In this document: in pieces, positions 30,848 to 42,060 of the stretch
Layout: every line of letters starts with the position of its first letter
Numbering within the stretch: position 1 is the first letter of the stretch
Assembly: GCA_036924285.1 (NCBI GenBank)
Contig: JAYKYS010000008.1
Coordinates: forward strand, 21,561,001 to 21,625,000
DNA from: Asterella californica
Taxonomy: Eukaryota; Streptophyta; Marchantiopsida; Marchantiales; Aytoniaceae
Direction of reading: 5' to 3'
DNA length: 64,000 nt
Translations under genes and position numbers: made by a program
The notes under the pieces: model-generated
What the model saw: the letters and a program-made list of their open reading frames with translations, nothing else
The model's database searches: none
Told to the model about the DNA's origin: nothing

Positions 30848-31102
30848 TTATGTGTTTCTGACATCTAATTTATGAATAATTTGGAGTTTAGCCTTAACAG
30901 CAAATGTCCCGAATCTTTCTTGTTCTGACATGTTACTAGCACTGTTCTCATTCTCTGTCGAATAACCTGAATCTAATGGATTGGACTCATTTGATACCCT
31001 CTCGTAGATCAAACTGATAGATCGTTTGCCTTGTGTGATTTTGGTCATGGTGTCTGTGTCAGACGAATCTAGACTAGCATCAATCGTAGGAGAGTTCTCC
31101 AC
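30848..31102 (-). CDS. Serine- and acidic-rich ORF, possible exon
   Basis: An 84-codon minus-strand frame contains DASLDSSDTDTMTKITQ and NENSASNMSEQERF. The first codon is GTG, so it is probably an internal exon. The stop codon TAA is immediately followed by GTGAGC, so a donor site overlapping the end is possible. No domain is recognised; it looks like a disordered region. Confidence 0.35.
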   Translation of the reverse strand: MENSPTIDASLDSSDTDTMTKITQGKRSISLIYERVSNESNPLDSGYSTENENSASNMSEQERFGTFAVKAKLQIIHKLDVRNT

Positions 31103-31554
31103 TCACGCATCTCTTTTGAGTATACGTGCATGATAATTTGACACAGAATCTGATGATGACCACTGAGTTTCAGTTAAATTTCATTATTAACAGTCATGGT
31201 TGTCACGGAGTTGCTGACATTCATGTTGTTATGAGATAGCAGCCCTGTCTTGGTCAACACATTAGTTGACCGTGGAGTTTCTAGAGCTATATGCTCGTAA
31301 TCTTGACCAACCTGCCATGTTGCAACTGGTTTTTTGTAGAATTCCTCGAATGTACATGTACATATGTTCAATCATGTAAGGAACATAGTAGCTACTACGC
31401 AAAAGAACACTGTAGGAAAGAGACATTGCGAAAAGAACATTGTAGCTATTGCGCAAAAGAAATCTAGCTTGCAATTGGACTACTAGAATGGATAAATGAA
31501 TCCGTATACCTAGACATAGTGTGCATGTGAAAAGTTATTCAACGTCGACTGACA

Positions 31555-31941
31555 TCATCCTCGGAGAAGACTGAGAGTAGTCCTCTTCATGTACTCGAGG
31601 TCTTTGGATTTAGCACATTCGGAGCAAATAGCATAGAAGATTTGGAACACAAGCTTGTTTGGCAATATGCTTTTGCTCGCTGACTCGTTCAGTTTCACCA
31701 TTGGAATCCTGAGTCCTGGATCGATATCTGTCGTTGCATGAAGATCTTTCTGATCTCCTTCTAGAGGATCTTTGACATCAATAGAGGTGTGCATCTTCTT
31801 TTTCTCTTGGACAATAGGATACGTTTGTAAAGCAGCAAATATACCATTGAAGTTATGAAAGACTGCACATCCAATTCCTCCAGTAGTCTTAGTCGAGTCT
31901 GTCATCTGTTCAAATATCTCTAGAGGAGTGGAGGTATCCAT
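31555..31941 (-). CDS. Unknown 128-residue ORF, likely exon of the minus-strand gene
   Basis: The frame starts MDTSTPLEIFEQMTDSTK and contains GGIGCAVFHNFNGIFAALQT, then a C-terminal segment with paired cysteines (FYAICSECAKSKDLEYMKR). Its mixed amino acid composition looks like real folded protein. The sequence before it (TATCAG) could be an acceptor, so it may be joined to the coding segment ending near 33179, which has a donor-like CTTGTAAAT at its end. I do not recognise the family. Confidence 0.4.
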   Translation of the reverse strand: MDTSTPLEIFEQMTDSTKTTGGIGCAVFHNFNGIFAALQTYPIVQEKKKMHTSIDVKDPLEGDQKDLHATTDIDPGLRIPMVKLNESASKSILPNKLVFQIFYAICSECAKSKDLEYMKRTTLSLLRG

Positions 31942-33178
31942 ATCTGATATACTGGAATGATAGGCTGCTATTTCATTCAGTCTTTCACGATAGTGTTTCT
32001 TGTGGTTTTCAAACTAGTTTCTAAATATCAAGCAAGGATGTGGACCAATTTCAATGTGTGCACCAAAAATGTTGAAGGATAAAGAAGGTTACACAGCCAA
32101 GATCTGCACCGGAAACCAACATGTTTGTAGAGAAATCATTTCTACTTCACATCATGGAATATGCTATAAAGCATATTCCTTGATGGTGCATATCATCTCA
32201 TATCTTGTTTATCCATATTCCGTAAGAGCTTTATATAGTATTAATTGAAATCTTGAAATTAATTGAATTAGTATCTTGTGGTGAGATTTCACCACAAGTA
32301 ACGTGAGAATAATGTTGTGTTTGGAATTAAGTATATGTGGTTTATGAGAGGTCAGTGAATGATATGGAGAAGTGATATTTCCCTACCACTGGATTGCAAA
32401 TTATATCATATCACTACATGACGTACTCCACTCTACACATGTTGAGACGAGCGACAAGTACACAGTCATATACAGCGAAGGTGTTAGCATATATGTCAGT
32501 GCAAGTTAATGTGCAAGATCCAGGCTATTTAAAATCGCTGCAGTGTTTGTCGTGATTTTATTCTCAGTATTCAACGTGTTATAATGCATGGTATTCGTCA
32601 CTGCAAGAAAACCTGCAGCTTGCGTTTGGACATTGTAAGATGGGGTTAATAGAGTCTTATGATTTGGAGTAGAAGTTGTCATTCATAGAAAACGTTACTT
32701 GAATGTTAAAGAGTATTGAATTATATTTTGACAGAAATGTATATTGTTTTCAGAAATATTGAATTGTTAATATACATGTATAGTTCATGGATGAGTAATC
32801 TGTCCAATTGTCTGCGGGAACTTAGGTAAGAAAACCCAATATGTAAAAACAAAAGAAAAATAAAACGAAGCCAAATGAAGCAGTAGCTTGTATTCATGAT
32901 ATTATGCATGAGATTATTTGTTGTTTTCGTTGTTGTAGCTTAAGCTGCTTTTATACAAATCTCATATATCTTTGAACTGACAGGGAAAGAGTTGCAAGAT
33001 GACCATCAAAATTTTCAGATAAAAAAGAGTGCATCATACATTACAGATGACAAGAAGAGGACTTTGTATGCAACGTGCGGTAGTACTTGGACTACTTGCA
33101 TATTCAGTAGACATTGATGAGAGGATTCAAAGTGAATAATATACAGAGTTGCATTATTTACATTAGTTGTACTTGAAT
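31942..33178. other. AT-rich stretch, possible intron or intergenic
   Basis: No frame with recognisable content on either strand. If the exons at 33.2 and 31.9 kb belong to one gene, this would be a 1.2-kb intron. Confidence 0.4.
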
Positions 33179-33469
33179 TTACAAGGCTAATAAAATTATA
33201 GCCGGTCTTTTTTGAGCCTCGGCTAGGAAGTCTGCGTATTTAGACACAAGAGGCAGATAAGGCTCCATAAGCCTCTCATCCCAATAAGTGGCAAGTGTAA
33301 ATGCTCCTTTTCTACTTATCGATCTAGGCCATACAAAGTTAAGATTAGCCTTGTTAGTTTCGTCTATTGTCTTCGATTTCGTTTGTTCCTCTTCCATTGA
33401 TGCGTCGACATCTTTTCGTTGCTTTTCATTGGCTACTTCATCCTTTTTTTGGACACTGCTTTCCTGCAT
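33179..33469 (-). CDS. C-terminal exon-like ORF with charged N-terminal half
   Basis: A 96-codon frame: a Lys/Glu-rich start (KKDEVANEKQRKDVDASMEE) followed by a more structured part (WPRSISRKGAFTLATYWDER, LMEPYLPLVSKYADFLAEAQ). AATGCAG just before it could be an acceptor, making the methionine internal. The frame stops at 33179, but a donor-like GTAAAT overlaps the stop, so splicing to 31.9 kb is possible. Family not recognised. Confidence 0.42.
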   Translation of the reverse strand: MQESSVQKKDEVANEKQRKDVDASMEEEQTKSKTIDETNKANLNFVWPRSISRKGAFTLATYWDERLMEPYLPLVSKYADFLAEAQKRPAIILLAL

Positions 33470-33629
33470 TCTGTTCCTTTGGCTATCTCGTCAACTTCAT
33501 GCACCTGTTGAAAATCTTTCAATTTCTAGATCTTTTCCAACTACTTCTTGTGGAGGATCAGGAGGTTTGTGAAGGCGGTGTTTTGGCTGTGAATTTTTAC
33601 GCTGAGCAGTTGTTTTCTTCGCAAGAGCC

Positions 33630-34118
33630 TTAGGAGGTTTTGGCTGTCCTTGGTGTCTCACCTGTTGACTTGGAATTGGATGGAGTAGCAGCAGCTGAAG
33701 GTGGAGCCGAAGTTGCCCGACTGGTAGGTGGTTTCTTGGCTGTCCTCTTTGCCCCTGCTGTTGGCTTCGAGTTCGAGGTAGTAGCAATAGTAATGGGAGA
33801 AGAGAGAGGTGGTTGACTTGTCAACTGTGTGCATTTTGTCTCAAGCGTTGGTTTAGGATTTAATCTAACCCAACGCAGTCGGAGTAGACATGGAAGGAGC
33901 CAGAGATGGCTGACTTGTAGGTGCTTTACTGGGGTGGTAGTACAGACCAACGAGAGTGCCTTGACATGTATGGATGAATGAGAGGAAGGGCAGCTAAGCA
34001 CCATACCACTTGCTCCTGAGCTCCATGAAGACAGATTGTCCGATGGTTGTCGTAAGGGTGGTTTCGACTGGGGTTGTGTCATTGAGGTGGATGTCGCTGA
34101 AGCCTTAATCCTGTTCGT
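33630..34118 (-). CDS. Pro/Ser/Thr/Lys-rich tail segment, frame broken
   Basis: After an acceptor-like GTACAG the frame reads TNRIKASATSTSMTQPQSKP and later KPTAGAKRTAKKPPTSRATS. Low-complexity Pro/Ser/Thr sequence switches frame near 33.95 kb (KAPTSQPSLAPSMSTPTALG in another frame) and near 33.65 kb (KPPKALAKKTTAQRKNSQPK). It looks like a basic disordered tail with one-base indels, or several small exons. Confidence 0.4.
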   Translation of the reverse strand, partial: TNRIKASATSTSMTQPQSKPPLRQPSDNLSSWSSGASGMVLSCPSSHSSIHVKALSLVCTTTPVKHLQVSHLWLLPCLLRLRWVRLNPKPTLETKCTQLTSQPPLSSPITIATTSNSKPTAGAKRTAKKPPTSRATSAPPSAAATPSNSKSTGETPRTAKTS

Positions 34119-34251
34119 CTGTACATGTAACGAATGAGAAGTCTTAACTGCATCGAAGATGAAGCTGTAGATATGACATAGAGAGCTGCGTCTCCATACT
34201 GCTATATCTGTATGGAGATGTTCGGAGAAGATGGAGAGAAACAAACATTAC

Positions 34252-34380
34252 CTCTTGCAGATGCTTTACCTCAGCCTCGAGATCTGAGATTTTATCCTGC
34301 AAGCTGATCTGATCTTTCTCTGCAGTAGAGGTAGCAGCCTCCCGTTCAGATACTACTTTCCGGTACTCTTGAAGCAGCAT
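34252..34380 (-). CDS. Coiled-coil exon, 43 codons
   Basis: It begins after TTTTCTAAAATAG and ends before GTAATGTTT, 129 nt in phase 0. It reads LLQEYRKVVSEREAATSTAE, KDQISLQDKISDLEAEVKHL, ending QE. This is the clearest exon of the set, with pyrimidine-rich acceptor, consensus donor and perfect phase. Confidence 0.62.
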
Positions 34381-34518
34381 CTATTTTAGAAAATAGAGTT
34401 TTAGTATAGTGAACATGAACTCGATAGACTAAAAGCATATAGTGTGTAAAAGATGTGCAAAAGCCAACTGAAGATGTGCTAAAGATTATCATAGACACAA
34501 GTGACAAAGACATTGTAC

Positions 34519-34692
34519 CGTGTTTTCGAGCTTGAACTTAGTCAAAGCAGCCTCTTCAGACCGACATGCAGTAGCAGTCTCTTGCGACAGCCTTCTGACA
34601 AATTCTATTTCCATTTTTGGTTTTATGGAGGTCATTTTCTCCTGTGTAACAGCTGCACGCATATCCTCCAGTTCATCTCTCCCTTAGACATC
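34519..34692 (-). CDS. Coiled-coil exon-like segment
   Basis: It reads DELEDMRAAVTQEKMTSIKP and then RRLSQETATACRSEEAALTK, ending before a GTACAATG donor-like site. The upstream border is uncertain: the possible acceptor TCTAAG does not give the right phase with the previous exon, so another exon or an indel must lie between. Confidence 0.42.
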
Positions 34693-35022
34693 TCGGATAA
34701 GAGAAGTTTTTCTCCATGTTGACTACATCAACTTTAATTATTGTCTGATCTACCGTCTTCTTTTTCAGTGTTGTTTTCAGAAATTCTGCTTATAGAACTT
34801 TCTTTACATCAACACATAACAACCATCATATTTGTTGTTATTTACACTATACCAGTTGCTGGTTCCTACGCTGTTGGAGTTGCTTGGAATGCAGACGGAC
34901 AAGAATAATACAGCTTTTGAAATCTTTCAACTGGGACTAATATCTCTTTTTGCCTCTTCTGTTAATTGACTGCATCCTCTTCCAATATGCAGATGGCCTC
35001 CGCCTCTTGCTTGTCTCCTTAC

Positions 35023-35220
35023 ATCATCTCGTTGCGATTTTGCATTATGGAGCTCACCATCAACTTCAGTGATCAGGTTTTGCATCTGCAACAGTTGTGC
35101 TTGCATGCTTGAAATTTGTAGCAGTATCGTATGCAAACCCACATCGACACCTGGTGTGCTGGACAAAATATCCAGAACTGGTTGAGTTGCGGCAGCTTCT
35201 TCTAATTCTGACTTCAGGAC
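35023..35220 (-). CDS. Coiled-coil exon, 66 codons
   Basis: The exon begins after GTTTGCAG and ends before GTAAGGAG on the minus strand, exactly 66 codons in phase 0. It reads LKSELEEAAATQPVLDILSS, then LLQISSMQAQLLQMQNLI and TEVDGELHNAKSQRDD, a clear coiled coil. Both splice signals are near consensus. Confidence 0.6.
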
Positions 35221-36122
35221 CTGCAAACGATCATCACATGGAAACACCAATTGTCATCGTTGTTGTTAAGGCTACACTCCGCGATATGTGCACTTTCTAC
35301 TAGTGAAAGAGAAGTAAGTCAAGTAAGATGATGGGAAGGTGAAAGAGCAGTTTACTTCTAGTTGAGCTTGAGTTTCACAAAATGCTTCTTCTTCAATGCG
35401 TCAGGTCTCATTTGCCCGGACTGTCTGCTTTGTGATGAGTGTTAGCTCTCGAGCTCCCTCGCGTAAATCAGCATGCATCTGCTGTCGGCTAGTCTGCAAA
35501 AGTTCTTCCATGGAGTTCTTCTTCTTCTTCTAATGCTTTCTCGTAGTAGATCTTGTAAGACCTTTCTCTCGACTTCTGTTTTTTCATCTACCAACGCATG
35601 CGGCACCCGAGACAAATAGAGTGTAAACATAGAACACGATAAATGTGACATTTGACAACAGCTATCAGCCAAGTAACAAATTCCAAGTGCTCCTGTAGGT
35701 AGGCATGGCTGACGTACCTACTGAGCCAGAACCAAAGTTCTGATACACTCTTCCTCCTAGGCCCGCTCATGCTTGAGCTCTGCTGCTTTCTTCGTGACCT
35801 CTTCCAACTCACACGTCTTACTCTGAGTTCCAAGCACAGTAGATGCAAAGAACTTTGGTTGAGCATGATGGACTTCTGCAAGTTGCCAAGCTGTCCTTCA
35901 GCATGTTGCTTATCCTCTACAACATCCTCTCTTACTTGTTGTCTCTATGCCTGAAGTCTTACCACCTCCTCTCTCATCTATCTGCACTGCTCCTCCAATG
36001 CGTGACCTTTCGAGTGTGACTATTCCAAAGAGAGCCACTGCTTGCTCCACTCTCACAAGCTCACAATCTACGCATAGTTGGTTAAGGTCGCTTCTAGTGC
36101 CCACATTATCTGTCAGCCTCAT

Positions 36123-37083
36123 CTGTGATTTGCTCCGTGTACTGTGTCGGTACGCTCTTGAAACTTACTACGTCTTGATAGCGCTTGCTTCTTAGTTCTC
36201 GAACAGGCAAGGACACCGTATACGTATCATACATTTTCTTTTTTTCTGCCATATGTGACAATACTATGTATCTTCATGAGATTTAGCAAGCATGATGTCT
36301 GGTTCAGAGAGAATGATAGACGTTTGACATGATTTTTATCTCGAGTTGGCTTTGCAAGTATGTTCCGTTGTAGCCATCGTCGTTTATGCTGAAAACTTGA
36401 ATCAGACAAGGAGGTGCTTGATGCAAGCCGCTGAGTTTCTACAGAAGTATTTGAAAATAATCAACACAATAAGAAGTCATCAGTTACTTCATAAATTAGA
36501 AACAATAAACAGTACAACGAACATGATCCGCGATAGTGATAAGTAGAGCACAGCGAATAACACAGAGAAAGTGACAGCAAACAGGACAGCAAACAAGACC
36601 ACGCATTGTATGCTTCGTGCACAGTTGCTCAGATGAAAAATGTCAAGCACACAGCGATAAGAAAAAGTTATCCGAACAGGAACACGTATATCACTGTACT
36701 AAGTGTATCTGCAGAGAAAACTATATCTGATTCAGTCATGTATAGTACCTAGAGCAATGAGAGAGTGTCTCAGAGGACTCATATTAGCTATGTTGTCTCC
36801 TCCTGTTACACGACAGGCATCACCGGGCTATTAGTATCGTGAAGGTATCATGTACATAATAGACTTAGAGATAAAGATCACTGGTACAGTCTTCAATGAT
36901 TAGTCTGATGTCTGCTGTGGCACGAGCATACCTTAGTCCTCGTAAGCATTACGATTTAGTTGATTTAGTTATACCAAGGCGGCTGCAGCATCATATGCAC
37001 CTATCAAATTAAGTACATAATGTGCTTATTAAGGTATTATAGATCAAAGTATTACACATGATGGTATTATAAACAACGATATT
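36123..37083. other. AT-rich stretch with no recognised gene
   Basis: Only short frames, and no repeats related to other parts of the window were seen. It could contain the promoter or first exon of the minus-strand coiled-coil gene, but I cannot point to a specific site. Confidence 0.4.
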
Positions 37084-37112
37084 GATATGTTAAGGTTGGA
37101 CCTTAACATATC
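37084..37112. repeat. Perfect 13-bp-arm palindrome
   Basis: GATATGTTAAGGT (37084-37096) and its exact complement (37100-37112) are separated by TGG. It lies near the outer edge of the family L repeat at 37.2-37.97 kb. Confidence 0.8.
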
Positions 37113-37229
37113 TAGAATAAATAAGACTAGAAGAAACCATAAAATCCTTAAGACATATTGAAAGATTCTTTGTGAAACGTAAATACGCAGAAGCGCTCAA
37201 CTAGAATGAGACAATTTAGTCGTCGATTA

Positions 37230-37971
37230 ATACAAAGTTAATATTACAACCTGAAAATGATCTATAGTGAAAGATAGGACAAAAAGAATTGTATAAAGCT
37301 ATCACTCGGTTGAAATAATTTTTCCTAGAGTTCTTCATGATCCATATTCTGTGATTGATCTTTGGTCTACAATGACACGGAATATCGACTCAAAAGTTGA
37401 AACAAACGTTGGTTAGATAGTTGAGATCCATCTTCATCACAACAAGATGTGCACCATCATATCCCAAATCTCTTCATATATAACAATAGGAAGGATCACC
37501 AGAAGTGATAAGTCTATCATCAATTCTCGTGAATTCATCATCAACAAAACGTGTCATTGTCGAAAGTGATCACGGTGGATACAATGAAGCTTGACGTGAA
37601 ATAGATTCGAGAAAGAAAGATCCAAACCTGATATCAAACCTCTGTCCATAACCATCACTCCTATAGTTCTTCACTCCTCCTTGCAGACCATCAAGAATCC
37701 TCAGGAATCATCCACTAAGAGAGAAAATCTCATGAATCTTCGATCCACCATTTTATATCCAAATTCGACGACAAGGACCACTGAAATGAACATGCACAGA
37801 CTGCTGATTTGGCATGTTTCACTATAGTGCGATCACTTAAACAGATAATCGTGATCGTGGCATCCATCACATCATTTGGCGAGTTATGCGATAAGGTTCA
37901 CGAGACATAGAAAAAAAACACATCCTAAGTTTTACGAGAATTTCACACAAGAGCCGTACCACAACACGACA
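37230..37971 (-). repeat. Family L LTR, solo or fragment, minus orientation
   Basis: The right edge ends ACAACACGACA (37971), the complement of TGTCGTGTTGT. It aligns along its length with 40.0-40.88 kb: shared landmarks are GATCTA(T/C)(A/G)GTGAAA, TTCNTCGTGATCC-like sequence, GATATCAA, and a run of ATCATCAA near the middle. No coding region is attached. The left edge is not well defined. Confidence 0.55.
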
Positions 37972-38872
37972 TCGGAAATAGGACTTGGTAAGGTAGTCAA
38001 ATTTCCTTCCAGAGATGTATCATATTATGATCACGCACATTAATATTCTAGCTATATGTAATAGAGATCTCCATATTGATTTTTGCTAACATATATATCA
38101 TGTTGCAATACCAATTCTAGGCACCTTACGTTCTCGCTATTTTATATAACAAGCAGAATAAAAAATACACCATGTCAACAATTGCCATCAGTTTTATCAA
38201 CTCTGACATATTATGCATATGTTCAGGGTTCTAAATGCTATGCACAATTTGACACTGTGTCAGCAATTATCACATAAATAGTTGTCCACCTCTTGGATGT
38301 TACACTCACTTCCATGACAAATCAAAACATGCATACTATCAACATCCATCTGATGTACAATAGACATGATCAATTTGGTTTGCATTCATACTGAGTTATT
38401 GATACACGTGTCGCGCTCTTCTGCAAGTAAGCTTGAGTTACTGATGCTAGTAGCCGTTTTCTTCAGCAGTTCTACATACTTCTTGAACAAACAAATACTA
38501 AGAATGTGACATCCTATGTCTGGTCAATACAAGGGTTAAAACCACATAGTTTTTGTAATCGTCAAGCGCTAGTCTTGCTAGTCATTTTGGATTTTGTGGA
38601 CACGTCGTTTCTTTGTTGCGTTGTCTGACAAAAACTTATTTCAATTGTCGCGAGATACTTATTAATGGTACACTTTTTAGATGGAAAAAGTATGTGTTGC
38701 TTGCAACTGTTTGTTGATCACTAAAAGTCTTGAAGTTTTACAACTGACATTTGAACTCAAAAGTGTACATAGCTTTCAGAATCCTGAACATATGCATAAA
38801 TAAGTCGGAGTTGAAAAACCCGATGACAACTGCTGACATCGTCAACCGTAAATCCGATGGCAACCGATATCA
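37972..38872. other. AT-rich non-coding stretch
   Basis: No domain-bearing frame or clear repeat. It separates a family L LTR from an inverted family R copy. Confidence 0.45.
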
Positions 38873-39760
38873 TGTCTTGGATCGGTTCCTACTTGGAAAT
38901 CCAAATTTGATGTTTTGCATTATCGCTCCAAAGACGTTCATAAGACTAAAAATGGACTTTTTATGCAACTTTCGAATCTTCACTTTCATTGCACCAAGTG
39001 GTAGAGCTCGTTGTTAGCTTCCCATAGGCGCTTCATTTACTTTAAATTAACGCTTAATACAAAGTTATGAGATTCAAAATTGGAAAAATCAAGCTAAGTC
39101 TTAGCTTATCGATGCTCACTTGGTATTTGCGGTTCCTAGCATTATATTAAAGATGCAAGGGAGCTGTTTGATCATTATTTGGGAAAACCTCATGTATTGT
39201 GAATTGACATAAGGAGTTAGCTTGTATACATGACTTGTTGACGGACGTGTCAGAGAATTGGGAGGTCCAATGCATGGGCACAACATGTCATTGAGTTCAA
39301 ATATGTGCAAGCTACGCGTTGGTTAAGACGGTCTGTGAAGAGACGGCACGAGGAGTGTATTCTAGAATAAATTGAGACGTAGTGAAAAGGATTTAGTGCG
39401 TCAATGATCTTGACTTGGACCATTTGAGCCATTTCGGAGTCCAAACTTGTTGTCCTTGGATCCATCGAGATCAGAACATCGAGTTCCTCAAGAAATTGAA
39501 GTTATGAAGTTTCATCGGTGATTTGAAAGATGTGAGGAAAATTGGCTCGTAAAGAGACGCTTACGTCAAATTTTTGTTTGTCTACAATATGAAGTTGGGT
39601 TGTTCTTCGCGATCGGTGACCCAAGCTCTCCCTTCTTGGTGTCTATGCGATCAAGGAGTCCTTATCTACGTATAGGAGAAGATCTTACATATATCGTATT
39701 GTTGTGTTGTGCGTGGTGAGTGAAGTTGAGCCCAAGAGGAATGATTTACGTCAGTACTTC
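38873..39760 (+). repeat. Family R copy, inverted and diverged
   Basis: Starting TGTCTTGGATCGGTTCCTAC, this is the reverse-complement counterpart of the family R copies at 9.4-13.8 kb: it carries CGCTCCAAAGACG, TCCCATAGGCGCTTC, GTCCAAACTTGTTGTCCTTGG and TGATTTACGTCAGTACTT in the order expected. It has only about one 156-bp unit. Divergence is much greater than between the two left copies, and it stops matching near 39.76 kb. Confidence 0.65.
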
Positions 39761-39999
39761 TTGGAGTACCGATTCGATCCTGCTGATAACACCACGGTCA
39801 GAGCTCCAAGTCGATCGATCTTCCGCTTCAGATTGTAGCTCCGCTCGAGAGCTTTCCAACAAGACCTCACACTTCACGAATGACTCTCGAGAAGGTCCTC
39901 GAAACCCTAAAATCGTTCTTGGAACTTAGATGAACTTGATTGGTCGAAAATAGATCAATGCGAAAAAAGATTAGAGATTACATTATCTCTTACTTGGCA

Positions 40000-40876
40000 C
40001 CATAGAACGAGTTGTAACTTAAAACACCCTCACTCCTTCAAAGCTTGAACAAAAATACTTCGAGTCTCAACCTTAAGATAATCACCTTCGCTAGATGATA
40101 GAGATTACAATGACATAAGGATACTCAAGATTCAATACAAAGTCAAGATGATGATCTTTAATTGATCTACGGTGAAAAGTATTACAAAAGAGAATGAGGA
40201 AGTCATCACTTGATTACAGTACTCCTCAGCAAAGTTCCTCGTGATCCACGCACGATGCCTGATCTTCCATCGATAGTAATATCAGATATCAACCCAGACG
40301 TTGAAAGGGACGTTGGCTGGAAATTCAGGTCCATGCACCCGCCAAAGTAAGATGTACACAATCAGGTCTCAATTCTCCTCGTATGTGACGATTGACAAGA
40401 TCATCGAAGTAGGCAAATCCATCACCCTCTTCATAAACTCATCATCAAAGTAAGCAACGAATCACTGTCAAAAATGATCATGAAAATGTAGTGAAGCTTG
40501 ATATGATACTAATTCGAAAATGAAAGATCCGGAACTCGGATCAGTACTCCATCCATAAATATAACTCTCGTAGCTCTTCACCCGTCACGTAAGATGCTAA
40601 GACACACTCTCGAAACACCACCTAAAGAAGAATGCTCCCACAAATTTGACCCTCTATCTTATACACAAATTTGACAACAAGAGCCACTCACGTGAATGTC
40701 CATAGATCATCGAGCGGACACTTCTCATTATCGTATGATCTTACATCGCAGATAACCGTGGACGTGACACCTAATATGTTGTCAAGCGAGTTACATGAAA
40801 AGATCCGCTAGACGTAAAAATATCACAATACAAGTTCTAAGCTAAATTCATATGTGAGCCGTGTCACAACACGACA
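40000..40876 (-). repeat. 3' LTR of a degraded minus-strand Ty3 element (family L)
   Basis: The right edge TCACAACACGACA at 40876 is the complement of a TGTCGTGTTGTGA LTR start. It lies about 140 bp from the end of a minus-strand integrase remnant, the expected place for the 3' LTR. It is homologous to 37.23-37.97 kb and, over its first 160 bp, to 25.6-25.95 kb. The left boundary near 40000 is approximate. Confidence 0.6.
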
Positions 40877-41016
40877 TCCAACCCCTCTAAACTTGCGCAT
40901 CCTCCGGCATGCATCACAAATACTTACAAATTGTGGACGGCTTCACACAACTTCGTCGTCCTCTTGATTGATGTCATTATTATCAGCATCCTCAAGAAAT
41001 CAAATCATCTTTGTCG

Positions 41017-42060
41017 TCATTCAAGAGATCCGATTTCCTCCACGCTTATCTCTTCATCTCGTTTGTTGAAGAGTGTCACATGTTTTCCTGCAATGAGAAC
41101 TTTAAGCTTTGATCCATCAAGCTCCCGAAGCGAATATGTAGCATTGTCATGTACAACAAGAACCACATACGGTCCAAACCACCGCTTAGAGAATTTTTTA
41201 AGCACATTGTATTGGTTGTCCAAGCTACTATCATACACCACCATCCAATCGCCTTCCTTAATCAACTCTAACCGTAATTCCAATTGACGAATCCGAAATG
41301 CAAGAAGATCTTCCGTAGACATACTATATCCTTCCAAGGTAGAATGCTCCAAGTAGGTATTTGCTCTTCGATGGGTATGATAGATTTTTGTCTTTGCATT
41401 AGCTCCGTTAGCAGGTACTCGATCACTGAACTATGCGTGCAACAATCGACCCATAGAGCAAACGGTAAGAGTCTCGACCACTCCATCATTCCGTACAAGC
41501 TTTCACAATGACTTTCACAATAAGAGGATGATCTCGCTCACACTAAGCATTTCTTTCTAGATTGTAGGCCGTAGTAAGAGCTAGTTTGGATCTCTCACAG
41601 AACTGCTTAGCTTCGAGAGTATTCAACTCTTCACGATCAGCTGTAATCTTTCCAACACACTTATACTTACAAATCACGTCCTCTAGCAAGAATCTGCAAA
41701 CTCCTTCAGTGGACTTTGTACGTAAAGCCCGTCTTTCCACTTGATTGGACATATCTTCTTGTGCAAGAACCAAATATCGTATTTGTCATATCTCAACTGG
41801 CATGATAATCAGATCTACTTCCCAATTATAATGGATTGCAAGCAGATATATAGTATGCAAATCGTCTCGATGTATGATCTCTGAGTACATCTGATAAGTT
41901 TGGTACGATTCTACAAACCTCACAATATTTATGTACATTTTACGTCACCAATACCTCTCCTTGAGCTTTGTAAAGGTTGCATAAATACCTCCATGTCTAG
42001 CTCATAAGTTGTCATAGAACTCTTGGATAAGTCGCGTCTACATCTACTTCTTGCACACAA
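41017..42060 (-). pseudogene. Ty3 integrase remnant, minus strand
   Basis: Reading minus-strand frames from 42060 to 41017 gives, with several stops and frame changes, an integrase series: a zinc-site-like EFYDNL, ARHGGIYATFTKLKERYW segment, then IMPVEI and FLLEDVICKYKCVGKITADR (core region with the second aspartate), LALTTAYNLERNA, a WSRLLPFALWVDCCTHSSVI segment, and the intact C-terminal frame 41017-41352 with KKFSKRWFGPYVVLVVHDNA. RT, protease and gag are absent, so only the 3' end of the element survives. The adjacent LTR is at 40.0-40.88 kb. Confidence 0.72.

Larger units (their letters stand above)
33179..36122 (-). pseudogene. Multi-exon coiled-coil gene, probably pseudogenised
   Basis: A series of minus-strand segments with heptad-like Glu/Gln/Leu-rich content runs from 36122 to 33179, several bounded by good GT-AG signals (for example 34252-34380 and 35023-35220). 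They suggest a long coiled coil followed by a Pro/Ser/Thr/Lys-rich tail. Breaks are seen: the segment at about 35.85-36.0 kb reads EEVVRLQA, RQQVREDVVEDKQHAEGQL with TAG stops where Gln fits, and the segment at about 35.35-35.51 kb has a TGA before RIEEEAFCETQAQLE. Frame changes also occur near 33.95 and 33.65 kb. No known family is recognised. It could be a host gene remnant or the structural gene of an old element. Confidence 0.5.
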
